Shown here: piece by piece, positions 1 to 6,134 of the stretch
Layout of the letters: each line of letters starts with the position of its first letter
How positions within the stretch are numbered: the stretch's first letter is position 1
Assembly: GCA_029287515.1 (NCBI GenBank)
Contig: JARFQZ010000301.1
Span: forward strand, 1 to 7,848
DNA from: Lysobacterales bacterium
GTDB lineage: Bacteria; Pseudomonadota; Gammaproteobacteria; Xanthomonadales; SZUA-36
DNA length: 7,848 bases
Direction of reading: 5' to 3'
Translations under genes and position numbers: made by a program
Notes under the pieces: model-generated
Seen by the model: only the letters and a program-made list of their open reading frames with translations
Database searches by the model: none
What the model was told of the DNA's origin: nothing

Positions 1-55
1 CGGCGATGATGTCGAATCGCCATCCGCCAGGGACGAAGAATCCACCCGAAAATGA
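1..55 (+). CDS. rseA: Anti-sigma-E factor RseA/MucA, C-terminal end only (partial)
   Basis: An open frame enters from the left edge, with its first complete codon at base 2. It encodes 17 residues (GDDVESPSARDEESTRK) and stops with TGA at 53-55. The tail is hydrophilic and charged, with no recognisable domain. The identification rests on position: the gene directly before rseB/mucB is normally rseA/mucA, the inner-membrane anti-sigma factor that holds sigma-E/AlgU inactive and whose periplasmic part binds RseB. The stop overlaps the rseB start as ATGA (52-55), which suggests translational coupling and fits an rseA-rseB operon. The sequence itself does not prove the family. Confidence 0.6.
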   Translation, partial: GDDVESPSARDEESTRK

Positions 56-1029
56 CTTTCCGGGCCGCCACATGCTTGTTGGTGGCTGTTCTGGTTTTTC
101 CGGCCACTGAGATTAGCGCAGGGGGTTCAAACACTCCCCGCCAGATGCTCGAACGAATGACCACGGCCATGAGCCAGATGAGCTACCAGGGCACGTTCGT
201 CTACGTCCAGGGAGATATCGTCGATACGATACGGATCACCCATGTTGCAGATGAAAAAGGTGTACGCGAGCATTTGGTTGCCGTCTCCGGTCCGCCGCGC
301 GAGGTCATAAGGGACTCCAACGGTGTGCGCTGGGTGCTGGCCGATGATCAGTCCGTGTTTGAGGATGCCGCGTTCAACCGGTCTTTTTTTCCTGAACTTC
401 CAGCCGATCTGCATGATCAGACAACAATCTCCTATGGCATGAAACGGGGTGAGACCGGCAGGATTGCAGGCCACCGTGTCAATAACCTGAAAATTCTGCC
501 CAGGGACAAATATCGCTATGGTTATTCCCTTTGGCTGGAAGAACATTCCGGTCTGTTGCTCAAATGGGAGCTGATTGATTACAGCGGAAAAGTTTTGGCC
601 CGGTTGATGTTCACTGATTTCAGGCTTGGTTCGGAAGTGGATATGGGCGAACTGAAACCAGCTTCCCAGTTGAAAAAATTCAAGACCGTGGAATCAGGCC
701 TGCCGGCCGGCAGGGGAAAGAAAAAGACAGTCCCCGAATGGATCCCGGGCAGCCTGCCCCCTGGTTTTGAACTCGCGGTCCACCGTTCTTTCAACGAGAA
801 AAGCGACGGGGTATATGAACATCTCGTATACAGCGACGGGCTCGCGGCTGTTTCGGTTTACATCGAGAGCAACAAGTCGCAATCAGGGCAGCCCGCAGGT
901 TTGAAAAGGCGTGGAACAACACATGCCTTTTCCAGGTTTTCAGGTAACATGCTGATCACCGTTGTGGGTGACGTGCCCGCCATTACCGTAAAAATGATCG
1001 GTAATGGTGTCGAGATCGGATCTCCCTGA
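52..1029 (+). CDS. rseB: RseB/MucB, periplasmic regulator of the sigma-E (AlgU) response
   Basis: This 325-residue protein has the usual length of RseB/MucB. It starts with an export signal: a short basic start, a hydrophobic core at about residues 8-18, and a likely cleavage after Ala23 (ISA|GG). The mature protein has the two-domain layout of the family. A larger N-terminal lipoprotein-carrier-like domain spans about residues 28-205, with the typical YQGTFVYVQG stretch at 45-54 and GYSLWLEEHSGLLLKWEL at 157-174. A linker rich in Lys and Gly (about 207-228) leads to a smaller C-terminal domain starting near WIPGSLPPGF (230-239). In the family, RseB binds the periplasmic part of RseA/MucA, shields it from DegS/AlgW cleavage, and is released by lipid or lipopolysaccharide signals. 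The ATG overlaps the upstream stop as ATGA. The Shine-Dalgarno is weak (GAAGAA at 35-40), so coupling probably drives translation. Confidence 0.93.
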   Translation: MTFRAATCLLVAVLVFPATEISAGGSNTPRQMLERMTTAMSQMSYQGTFVYVQGDIVDTIRITHVADEKGVREHLVAVSGPPREVIRDSNGVRWVLADDQSVFEDAAFNRSFFPELPADLHDQTTISYGMKRGETGRIAGHRVNNLKILPRDKYRYGYSLWLEEHSGLLLKWELIDYSGKVLARLMFTDFRLGSEVDMGELKPASQLKKFKTVESGLPAGRGKKKTVPEWIPGSLPPGFELAVHRSFNEKSDGVYEHLVYSDGLAAVSVYIESNKSQSGQPAGLKRRGTTHAFSRFSGNMLITVVGDVPAITVKMIGNGVEIGSP

Positions 1030-1045
1030 GCCCTGTGATTTCCGG

Positions 1046-1492
1046 ATGATTGAACAGCAGGGCAGAATTGTTGGTGTTGTCAATGGGCGCGCTCGCGTCA
1101 GGCTGGGGGGTATGAGCGGATGCCCCAGCTGTGACGAAGGCAGGGGCTGTGGCGCCGGTATTTTCGGGCGACTGCTGAAGCGCAATCCGGTGGAACTGGA
1201 GCTGGATAACAGCATCGGCGCCTCGGCTGGGCAAGGTGTCATGGTTGGGGTTTCCGAGCGGATATACCTGAGGCTGATTGGCCGTTTCTACCTGCTGCCC
1301 CTGTTAGCCGGGCTGGTGGGGGCGGCTGTCGCATTCTACCTTTCCGGTTTAATGGCGTTCAGCCAGGGTGCGGCGGATGCTGTATCGCTGATAGGCGGAA
1401 TGTGCTGCGCGGCCTTGGCGGTTGTTCGCAATCGAAAAGTTTCCACGGAATTTCCCGAAACATTTATTGTCCACCTGTTGCGAGTAATTTGA
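1046..1492 (+). CDS. rseC: RseC/MucC family inner-membrane protein
   Basis: The protein belongs to the RseC/MucC family, small inner-membrane proteins of the sigma-E operon. In enteric bacteria RseC is a mild positive modulator of sigma-E and has been linked to SoxR reduction; its biochemistry is poorly defined. The N-terminal part (MIEQQGRIVGV...) is a small domain with a cysteine cluster at C26-P-S-C29 and C35-G, the family hallmark. Two membrane segments follow, one around residues 84-106 (FYLLPLLAGLVGAAVAFYL) and one around 112-132, with a short tail after it. I chose the ATG at 1046 because family members begin at MI(x)4-(A/G)xVV. This gives 148 residues and a 16-base gap after rseB. An in-frame ATG at 1004 would add 14 residues and overlap rseB. 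Neither start has a good Shine-Dalgarno. Confidence 0.88.
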   Translation: MIEQQGRIVGVVNGRARVRLGGMSGCPSCDEGRGCGAGIFGRLLKRNPVELELDNSIGASAGQGVMVGVSERIYLRLIGRFYLLPLLAGLVGAAVAFYLSGLMAFSQGAADAVSLIGGMCCAALAVVRNRKVSTEFPETFIVHLLRVI

Positions 1493-1518
1493 AATATGAC
1501 AGTACCGGAAAACTATAC

Positions 1519-1533
1519 GAGGAATTTGTTGTG
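1519..1533 (+). promoter_or_regulatory. Ribosome binding site and GTG start of mucD
   Basis: GAGGAA at 1519-1524 lies six bases before a GTG at 1531-1533. This is the only strong Shine-Dalgarno near the 5' end of the mucD frame. It sets the start directly before a canonical signal peptide, which argues against the longer open frame that begins at 1402 inside rseC. Confidence 0.75.
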
Positions 1534-2961
1534 ACCAGAAAGTTGATTTTAGTCTCATTTGCCACGCTGCTGATGTTGATGACAGAGGCTGTTTTCGCCC
1601 GCGTCGGCGGGCTGCCCGATTTTACCGAACTGGTCGAAGAATCCGGTCCGGCGGTTGTCAATATCCGGGTAACCCAGTTCGGTGAAAGAGCGCTTGGCAG
1701 ACCCGACGGAATGGATGGCCCGCAGGGGGAGGAGGAGATTCCCGAGTTTTTCAGGCGGTTTTTCGATGTTCCCGGAAATCCGAACGGTCCGGGCGGTTCC
1801 CGCCCTGATCGCCGGGGTGCGGGTTCCGGTTTCATCTTTGAGTCTGACGGTTACATAATCACCAATCATCACGTGGTGGACGGCGCCGACCAGATCATCG
1901 TCAGGATGGCCGACCGTCGTGAGTTCGAGGCTGAACTGATCGGATCCGACCCGCTCAGCGACATCGCTCTTCTGAAAATTGACGCAGAGGATCTGCCCAC
2001 GCTGAAACTGGGCGACAGCAAGAACCTGAAGCCCGGAGAGTGGGTGGTTGCCATCGGCTCGCCGTTCAACTTCGATCAGTCCGTTACGGCCGGAATCGTC
2101 AGTGCCAAGGGTCGAAGCACAAACCAGCAGCAGTACGTTCCATTTATCCAGACCGATGTTGCAATCAACCGCGGAAACTCCGGCGGTCCCTTGCTGAACA
2201 TGGACGGAGAAGTTGTGGGAATCAACTCGTGGATACTGAGTTCGGGCGGGGGCTATATCGGGCTGTCTTTCTCGATTCCCATCGAAACCGCTAACGGCGC
2301 AGTAAAGCAGTTGCTGGAGACTGGCAAGGTTTCACGCGGACTGCTTGGCGTGCAGGTTGGCGTGGTCAACCGTGAAATGGCTGAAGCTTTTGGCCTTGAG
2401 CGGCCCGTGGGTGCGTTAGTCAACGATGTCAGCCCGGGCAGTGCTGCCGAGAGGGCTGGTATCGAGCCCGGTGATGTGATCCTGGCCTTCAACGACGAAC
2501 GCATCGAATCTTCCGGTGACCTGCCTCCGCTGGTCGGCGTGAATCCGCCGGGCACCGAGGCGGAAGTGCTCGTGGTGCGAAATGGCAAGGAAAAAACATT
2601 CACAGTCACGCTCGATGCGTTGGAATCAGATGATGAAGGAAACCTGAGGGCCTCGACACAGGAAGACCGTTCCGGCAACGTACTGGGAATCGTCGTAGAA
2701 CCGATCAATGAGAACCGTCGCAGGGCGCTTGGCAACCCGGAAGGCGGCGTTCTTGTATCCCATATCGACAGCGACGCGGCTTTCCGGGCCGGTCTCAGGA
2801 ATGGGGATGTGGTCCTGACCATCAACAACAAAGCGGTTGAGGATGTCGATGGGTTCAACAGTATTGTAGAATCACTGCCCGAAGGAAAAGCCGTCGCTCT
2901 GAGAGTCATGCGTGACGGAATTACGCGATATATCGCATATACACCCGCGGTTGAAGATTAA
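1531..2961 (+). CDS. mucD: Periplasmic HtrA-family serine protease (MucD/DegP/DegQ-like)
   Basis: The product is a periplasmic protease-chaperone that degrades or holds misfolded envelope proteins. In Pseudomonas, MucD also dampens AlgU activation. From the GTG start it has 476 residues, the usual MucD length. A signal peptide (TRKLILVSFATLLMLMTEAVFA) probably ends after Ala23. A trypsin-like domain follows with the full catalytic triad: His114 (TNHHVV), Asp144 (SDIALLKI) and Ser217 (RGNSGGPLL). The loop at about 55-97 is rich in Gly, Pro and charged residues, as is common in this family. PDZ1 lies at about 268-360 (LLGVQVG; SPGSAAERAGIEPGDVI) and PDZ2 at about 382-470 (LGIVVEP; FRAGLRNGDVVLTINNK). 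The gap after rseC is 38 bases, wider than the other junctions of this module, so a private promoter is possible. Degenerate or inactive forms can be ruled out, as all key residues are present. The exact name (MucD, DegP or DegQ) is a matter of convention. Confidence 0.95.
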   Translation: MTRKLILVSFATLLMLMTEAVFARVGGLPDFTELVEESGPAVVNIRVTQFGERALGRPDGMDGPQGEEEIPEFFRRFFDVPGNPNGPGGSRPDRRGAGSGFIFESDGYIITNHHVVDGADQIIVRMADRREFEAELIGSDPLSDIALLKIDAEDLPTLKLGDSKNLKPGEWVVAIGSPFNFDQSVTAGIVSAKGRSTNQQQYVPFIQTDVAINRGNSGGPLLNMDGEVVGINSWILSSGGGYIGLSFSIPIETANGAVKQLLETGKVSRGLLGVQVGVVNREMAEAFGLERPVGALVNDVSPGSAAERAGIEPGDVILAFNDERIESSGDLPPLVGVNPPGTEAEVLVVRNGKEKTFTVTLDALESDDEGNLRASTQEDRSGNVLGIVVEPINENRRRALGNPEGGVLVSHIDSDAAFRAGLRNGDVVLTINNKAVEDVDGFNSIVESLPEGKAVALRVMRDGITRYIAYTPAVED

Positions 2962-2983
2962 CAGACTGCAGTTAAGTTATAAT
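2951..2983 (+). promoter_or_regulatory. Possible sigma-70 promoter upstream of lepA (consensus -10)
   Basis: A perfect TATAAT lies at 2978-2983, just after mucD. The best -35-like match, TTGAAG at 2951-2956, is 21 bases away, which is too far. TTAACA at 2958-2963 is only 14 bases away, which is too close. No TGn extended -10 is present. If the box is used, the start would be near 2990, ten bases before the strong hairpin, which would then become the 5' end of the lepA transcript. Confidence 0.3.
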
Positions 2984-2999
2984 CACAGCTTGCTAAGCA

Positions 3000-3041
3000 G
3001 GGCCATTCGTTTCAGCTGAAGCGGATGGCCCTTTGATTATT
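3000..3041 (+). terminator. Hairpin with T-rich tail between mucD and lepA (likely intrinsic terminator)
   Basis: The left arm GGGCCATTCGTTTC (3000-3013) pairs with the right arm GAAGCGGATGGCCC (3018-3031) over 14 bp, with two G-T wobbles and a four-base AGCT loop. It is followed by TTTGATTATT (7 T in 10), a broken U-tract. This probably ends or attenuates the rse-mucD transcript. The weak T-tract suggests partial rather than full termination. A 5'-leader hairpin for lepA is the alternative. Confidence 0.6.
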
Positions 3042-3046
3042 GTCAA
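3033..3046 (+). promoter_or_regulatory. FNR/Anr-type palindrome upstream of lepA
   Basis: TTGAT-TATT-GTCAA at 3033-3046 matches the FNR/Anr/DNR half-site pattern TTGAT-N4-(A/G)TCAA at every fixed position. It sits inside a perfect CTTTGA-N6-TCAAAG inverted repeat (3031-3048). Its centre is 29 bases before the lepA ATG and no -10 box follows it, so classical activation of lepA from here does not fit. Repression, or chance overlap with the terminator tail, is possible. Confidence 0.25.
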
Positions 3047-3068
3047 AGATTAACCAGGCACCCGGGGA

Positions 3069-4871
3069 ATGGACCAGAACCGCATTCGAAATTTTTCCAT
3101 TATCGCGCACGTCGATCACGGTAAATCGACCCTTGCGGACCGGTTTATCCAGATTTGCGGAGGACTGACCGAACGCGAAATGGAAAACCAGGTTCTTGAT
3201 TCGATGGAGCTGGAACGTGAACGGGGCATCACCATCAAGGCGCAGAGCGTGACGCTCGATTACATCGCTCTCGACGGCGAGACCTACAAGCTCAATTTCA
3301 TCGATACTCCCGGTCACGTTGATTTCTCCTATGAAGTGTCCCGGTCTCTGGCTGCCTGCGAGGGCGCCCTGCTGGTGGTGGATGCCGCACAGGGTGTCGA
3401 GGCGCAAAGCGTCGCCAACTGCTATACGGCCGTTGAACTCGGCCTTGAAGTCATACCGGTGCTCAACAAGATTGATTTGCCCTCCGCGGAGCCGGATCGG
3501 GTCAAACAGGAAATCGAGGACATCATAGGCATCGAGGCAGTCGACGCGCTCTGTGTGAGCGCCAAAACAGGAGAGGGCATGGCCGAGGTGCTGGAGTCGA
3601 TGGTGCATGGGATTCCCAGCCCGGCCGGAGATCGTGGCGCGCCTTTCAAGGCGCTGATTGTAGACTCATGGTTTGATAACTACCTTGGAATTGTTTCGCT
3701 GGTGCGCGTGGTTGACGGTTCCATAAAAAAGGGACAGAAAATCAAGATCATGTCCAGCGGTAATCAGCACCAGGTGGAACAGGTGGGCGTGTTCACTCCC
3801 AAGCGCGAAGTCAGGCCGGAAATTTCAGCCGGCGAAGTCGGTTTTCTCGTAGCCGGCATCAAGGATGTCCATGGCGCTCCGGTGGGGGATACGATTACGC
3901 TTGCGAAGGACGGTGCAGATAAGCCCTTGCCCGGATTCGAAACGATGCAGCCAAGGGTTTTTGCAGGCCTGTTTCCAACGGAGGCGGAAAACTATCCGGA
4001 TTTGCGCGAGGCGCTGGACCGGCTGCAACTGAATGATGCAGCGCTGCAATTCGAACCGGAGACCTCCGAGGCGCTTGGTTTCGGGTTCCGCTGCGGATTC
4101 CTGGGCTTGCTGCACATGGATATCGTTCAGGAGCGCCTGGAGCGCGAATACCATGTCGACCTGATTACCACCGCGCCAACCGTTATTTATGAAATCCAGA
4201 TGAACAGCGGTGAAATCATCAGCCTTGAAAATCCTGCAAAGTTGCCGGAGGCCAACAAGGTGCTGGAAATACGTGAACCTATTATCGAGGCGAATATCCT
4301 GGTGCCGCAGGATTATGTTGGTGCGGTGATCGGTCTTTGCGAAGAAAAACGGGGCGCACAAAAAGCCATGCAATACATGGGAAACCAGGTTTCAATCCGC
4401 TACGAATTGCCCTTGTCCGAGGTGGTCCTGGATTTTTTCGACCGGCTAAAGTCGGTCAGCAGGGGTTACGCTTCTTTTGATTATCACTTCATAAGGTTCC
4501 AGGCCGGGCCCTTTGTGCGCGTTGACGTGCTGATCAATGGTGAAAGGGTGGACGCGCTATCGCTGATTGTGCATCGCGAACAGGCGCAGAGGCGCGGTCG
4601 CGAACTGACGGTAAAAATGAAGGACCTGATCCCCAGGCAGATGTTTGACGTGGCGATTCAGTCCGCTATCGGATCGCAGATCATTGCGCGCACAACGGTC
4701 AAGGCATTGAGAAAAAACGTTACGGCCAAATGTTACGGCGGTGATGTGACGAGGAAACGCAAACTCCTTGAGAAACAGAAAGCAGGTAAAAAGCGCATGA
4801 AGCAGGTCGGACGCGTGGAGATTCCGCAGGAAGCTTTTCTTGCCGTATTGCAACAGGATAACAAGAGGTAA
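3069..4871 (+). CDS. lepA: Elongation factor 4 (LepA), ribosome-associated translational GTPase
   Basis: LepA is an EF-G-like GTPase that acts on the ribosome. It has been described as a back-translocase and as a factor in 30S assembly and initiation. The 600-residue length is standard. The GTPase motifs are intact: G1 AHVDHGKST (13-21), G2 RGITI (52-56), G3 DTPGH (79-83, with His83 as the catalytic-type His), G4 NKID (133-136) and G5 SAK (164-166). Domain II and the EF-G-like domains III and V follow. The LepA-specific C-terminal domain is complete, including the basic stretch KALRKNVTAKCYGGD (545-559) and the RKRKLLEKQKAGKKRMK stretch. An AGG at 3056-3058 lies ten bases before the ATG and is a weak ribosome binding site. 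The gene follows the hairpin gap and is nine bases from lepB, so the two are surely cotranscribed. Confidence 0.98.
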   Translation: MDQNRIRNFSIIAHVDHGKSTLADRFIQICGGLTEREMENQVLDSMELERERGITIKAQSVTLDYIALDGETYKLNFIDTPGHVDFSYEVSRSLAACEGALLVVDAAQGVEAQSVANCYTAVELGLEVIPVLNKIDLPSAEPDRVKQEIEDIIGIEAVDALCVSAKTGEGMAEVLESMVHGIPSPAGDRGAPFKALIVDSWFDNYLGIVSLVRVVDGSIKKGQKIKIMSSGNQHQVEQVGVFTPKREVRPEISAGEVGFLVAGIKDVHGAPVGDTITLAKDGADKPLPGFETMQPRVFAGLFPTEAENYPDLREALDRLQLNDAALQFEPETSEALGFGFRCGFLGLLHMDIVQERLEREYHVDLITTAPTVIYEIQMNSGEIISLENPAKLPEANKVLEIREPIIEANILVPQDYVGAVIGLCEEKRGAQKAMQYMGNQVSIRYELPLSEVVLDFFDRLKSVSRGYASFDYHFIRFQAGPFVRVDVLINGERVDALSLIVHREQAQRRGRELTVKMKDLIPRQMFDVAIQSAIGSQIIARTTVKALRKNVTAKCYGGDVTRKRKLLEKQKAGKKRMKQVGRVEIPQEAFLAVLQQDNKR

Positions 4872-4880
4872 GATGAGCCG

Positions 4881-5681
4881 ATGAAACCGGATTTTTCGCT
4901 GCTACTGGTCTTGCTGACCGGGCTGACCGGGCTGGTGTGGATGCTGGACAGCCTGTTTCTCAGAAGACGGAGGATGGACCGCGCCGTGCAACAAAGCACT
5001 GAGCGCCCGCGTGACCCTGTCATCATTGAATATTCCCGCTCGCTTTTCCCGGTACTGCTGATCGTCCTGCTTTTCAGATCGTTTTTGTTCGAGCCTTTCA
5101 AGATTCCTTCAGGTTCGATGATTCCGACACTGCTGGTAGGCGATTTCATCGTCGTGAACAAATACGCTTATGGTTTGCGGCTCCCCGTCTTGCATTCGAA
5201 AGTTGTTCCAATAGGTGAACCGGAGCGAGGGGACGTCGTTGTATTTCGATACCCCGTGGATCCCAAGGTCAACTTTATCAAGCGGCTGGTCGGCTTACCT
5301 GGTGATGCCGTTACCTATCGGGACAAGAAACTCTACGTCAACGGAGAACTCGTCCAGGCGGACGTGCAGGGGCATTACAGCACCAGCGAAGTGAAATGTG
5401 CGACGCCAAGACCAGACGCCATCAAGCTGACCGAATCGCTGGGCCCCGTGATGCACGACATCCTGATCCACGAGGGAAGCAGTGACCGGGACGGCCAGTG
5501 GGAAGTGCCCGAGGGCCACTACTTCGTCATGGGTGATAACCGGGACCGCAGTAACGACAGCCGCGAGTGGGGCTTCGTTCCTGAAGAGAACCTGATGGGC
5601 AGGGCGATCGGTATCTGGCTGAATTTTGACTATACAAAGGGCTGTGGAGACCTGTCGAGAATCGGCGATAGAATTCGATAA
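4881..5681 (+). CDS. lepB: Signal peptidase I (LepB)
   Basis: LepB is the inner-membrane serine protease that removes signal peptides from exported proteins, probably including RseB and MucD encoded here. The topology is typical. TM1 lies at about residues 4-27, a basic cytoplasmic loop (RRRRMDR) comes next, TM2 lies at about 54-70, and the catalytic domain is periplasmic. The Ser-Lys dyad is Ser79 (IPSGSMIPTL) and Lys134 (NFIKRLVGLPGD). Box E is GDNRDRSNDSR (218-228), close to the family form. At 266 residues it is shorter than the 324 of E. coli LepB, but within the range of other gammaproteobacteria. The cysteines are at 173 and 255, unlike the close C170/C176 pair in E. coli. The ATG is in frame with lepA, three codons after its TAA. 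GAGG at 4865-4868 is 12 bases upstream, a loose ribosome binding site, so coupling to lepA is likely. Confidence 0.97.
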   Translation: MKPDFSLLLVLLTGLTGLVWMLDSLFLRRRRMDRAVQQSTERPRDPVIIEYSRSLFPVLLIVLLFRSFLFEPFKIPSGSMIPTLLVGDFIVVNKYAYGLRLPVLHSKVVPIGEPERGDVVVFRYPVDPKVNFIKRLVGLPGDAVTYRDKKLYVNGELVQADVQGHYSTSEVKCATPRPDAIKLTESLGPVMHDILIHEGSSDRDGQWEVPEGHYFVMGDNRDRSNDSREWGFVPEENLMGRAIGIWLNFDYTKGCGDLSRIGDRIR

Positions 5682-5761
5682 ATACTCGTAACATTTCTCT
5701 TTAACCCTATGGAAGCGTTATAGTATTCACGTCCACTCAACAAGGAAGAAGGTGAACTGAA
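5682..5761 (+). promoter_or_regulatory. Leader region of the DUF4845-rnc-era-recO operon: weak promoter-like box and ribosome binding site
   Basis: This 80-base gap is the only real break between lepB and recO. A -10-like TATAGT is at 5719-5724, or TAGTAT at 5721-5726, but no -35 with correct spacing is seen (TTTAAC at 5700-5705 is too close). An imperfect inverted repeat (5682-5692 with 5717-5726) overlaps the box. A purine-rich AAGGAAGAAGG (5742-5752) gives a good Shine-Dalgarno nine bases before the DUF4845 ATG, clearly better than at the other genes here. The promoter is tentative; the ribosome binding site is well supported. Confidence 0.35.
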
Positions 5762-6133
5762 ATGAAAATTCGCAATGATAGTGGCCTGACGCTGATCGGA
5801 TTTCTTATTGTCCTGACGGTTGTTTTGTTTTTCGCCTACGCTGGAATGCGCGTCGTTCCGATGTATCTCGAATACCATGCACTGGGTAATGCCATGGACT
5901 CGCTGGCCGATGACCCCACGGCCTCTAAACTGCCTCCAGCAAGAATCAAGGACAAGATACAGAGGAGCCTGTGGTCCAGCTATGCGAGCAACAATATCAA
6001 GAAAGAGCATATACGTATTTCCAAGAAATCTGATGGTGTCAACGTTCGGGTGAAATATGAAATTCGCGAACCGTTTCTGGGCAATATCGATATCGTTGGA
6101 AAATTCGACCGGAACGTCGTTCTGAGAAAGTGA
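5762..6133 (+). CDS. DUF4845 family small membrane protein
   Basis: This 123-residue protein fits the DUF4845 family, which is found between lepB and rnc in many gammaproteobacteria and has no established function. After a short basic start (MKIRNDSG) it has one hydrophobic segment (about residues 9-30, LTLIGFLIVLTVVLFFAYAGM). The rest is a soluble, basic domain of about 90 residues, probably periplasmic. It includes PMYLEY (33-38) and a C-terminal stretch with REPFLGNIDIVGKFDR, typical of the family. The start resembles a type IV prepilin leader (G8 followed by LTLIGFLIVL) but lacks the Glu5 of true pilins. No catalytic residues or cysteines are visible. A strong Shine-Dalgarno precedes the ATG, and the stop is one base before the rnc start. 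The family call comes from sequence pattern and context. Confidence 0.8.
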   Translation: MKIRNDSGLTLIGFLIVLTVVLFFAYAGMRVVPMYLEYHALGNAMDSLADDPTASKLPPARIKDKIQRSLWSSYASNNIKKEHIRISKKSDGVNVRVKYEIREPFLGNIDIVGKFDRNVVLRK

Positions 6134-6134
6134 A

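Noticed and set aside
1004..1045. Upstream ATG start for RseC overlapping the end of rseB
   Set aside because: The extra 14 residues (MVSRSDLPEPCDFR) do not resemble the family N-terminus, which begins at the ATG at 1046. Translation from 1004 cannot be fully excluded because neither start has a good Shine-Dalgarno.
1402..1530. Longer N-terminus for MucD from an ATG at 1402
   Set aside because: It would overlap rseC by 91 bases and bury a good signal peptide 43 residues inside the protein. The GTG at 1531 has a proper GAGGAA site and gives the family length.
2253..2909. Long minus-strand open frame (about 218 codons) antisense to mucD, and similar ones at 3012-3608 and 3825-4373 antisense to lepA
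   Set aside because: They lie entirely or almost entirely opposite well-conserved genes. Their translations are low-complexity and Ser/Arg/Pro- or His-rich, with no domain or signal, and no ribosome binding site or promoter is evident. They look like by-products of the codon bias of the real genes.
4914..4935. Two tandem copies of a 9-base unit (CTGACCGGG) in lepB
   Set aside because: It encodes a Leu-Thr-Gly repeat in the first membrane segment. It is in frame, very short, and within a region of naturally repetitive hydrophobic codons. Phase variation would need a frame-shifting unit, and nine bases does not shift the frame.
5726..5756. Short hairpin TTCAC/GTGAA near the DUF4845 ribosome binding site
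   Set aside because: Only five base pairs with a 21-base loop, too weak to count as a regulatory structure.
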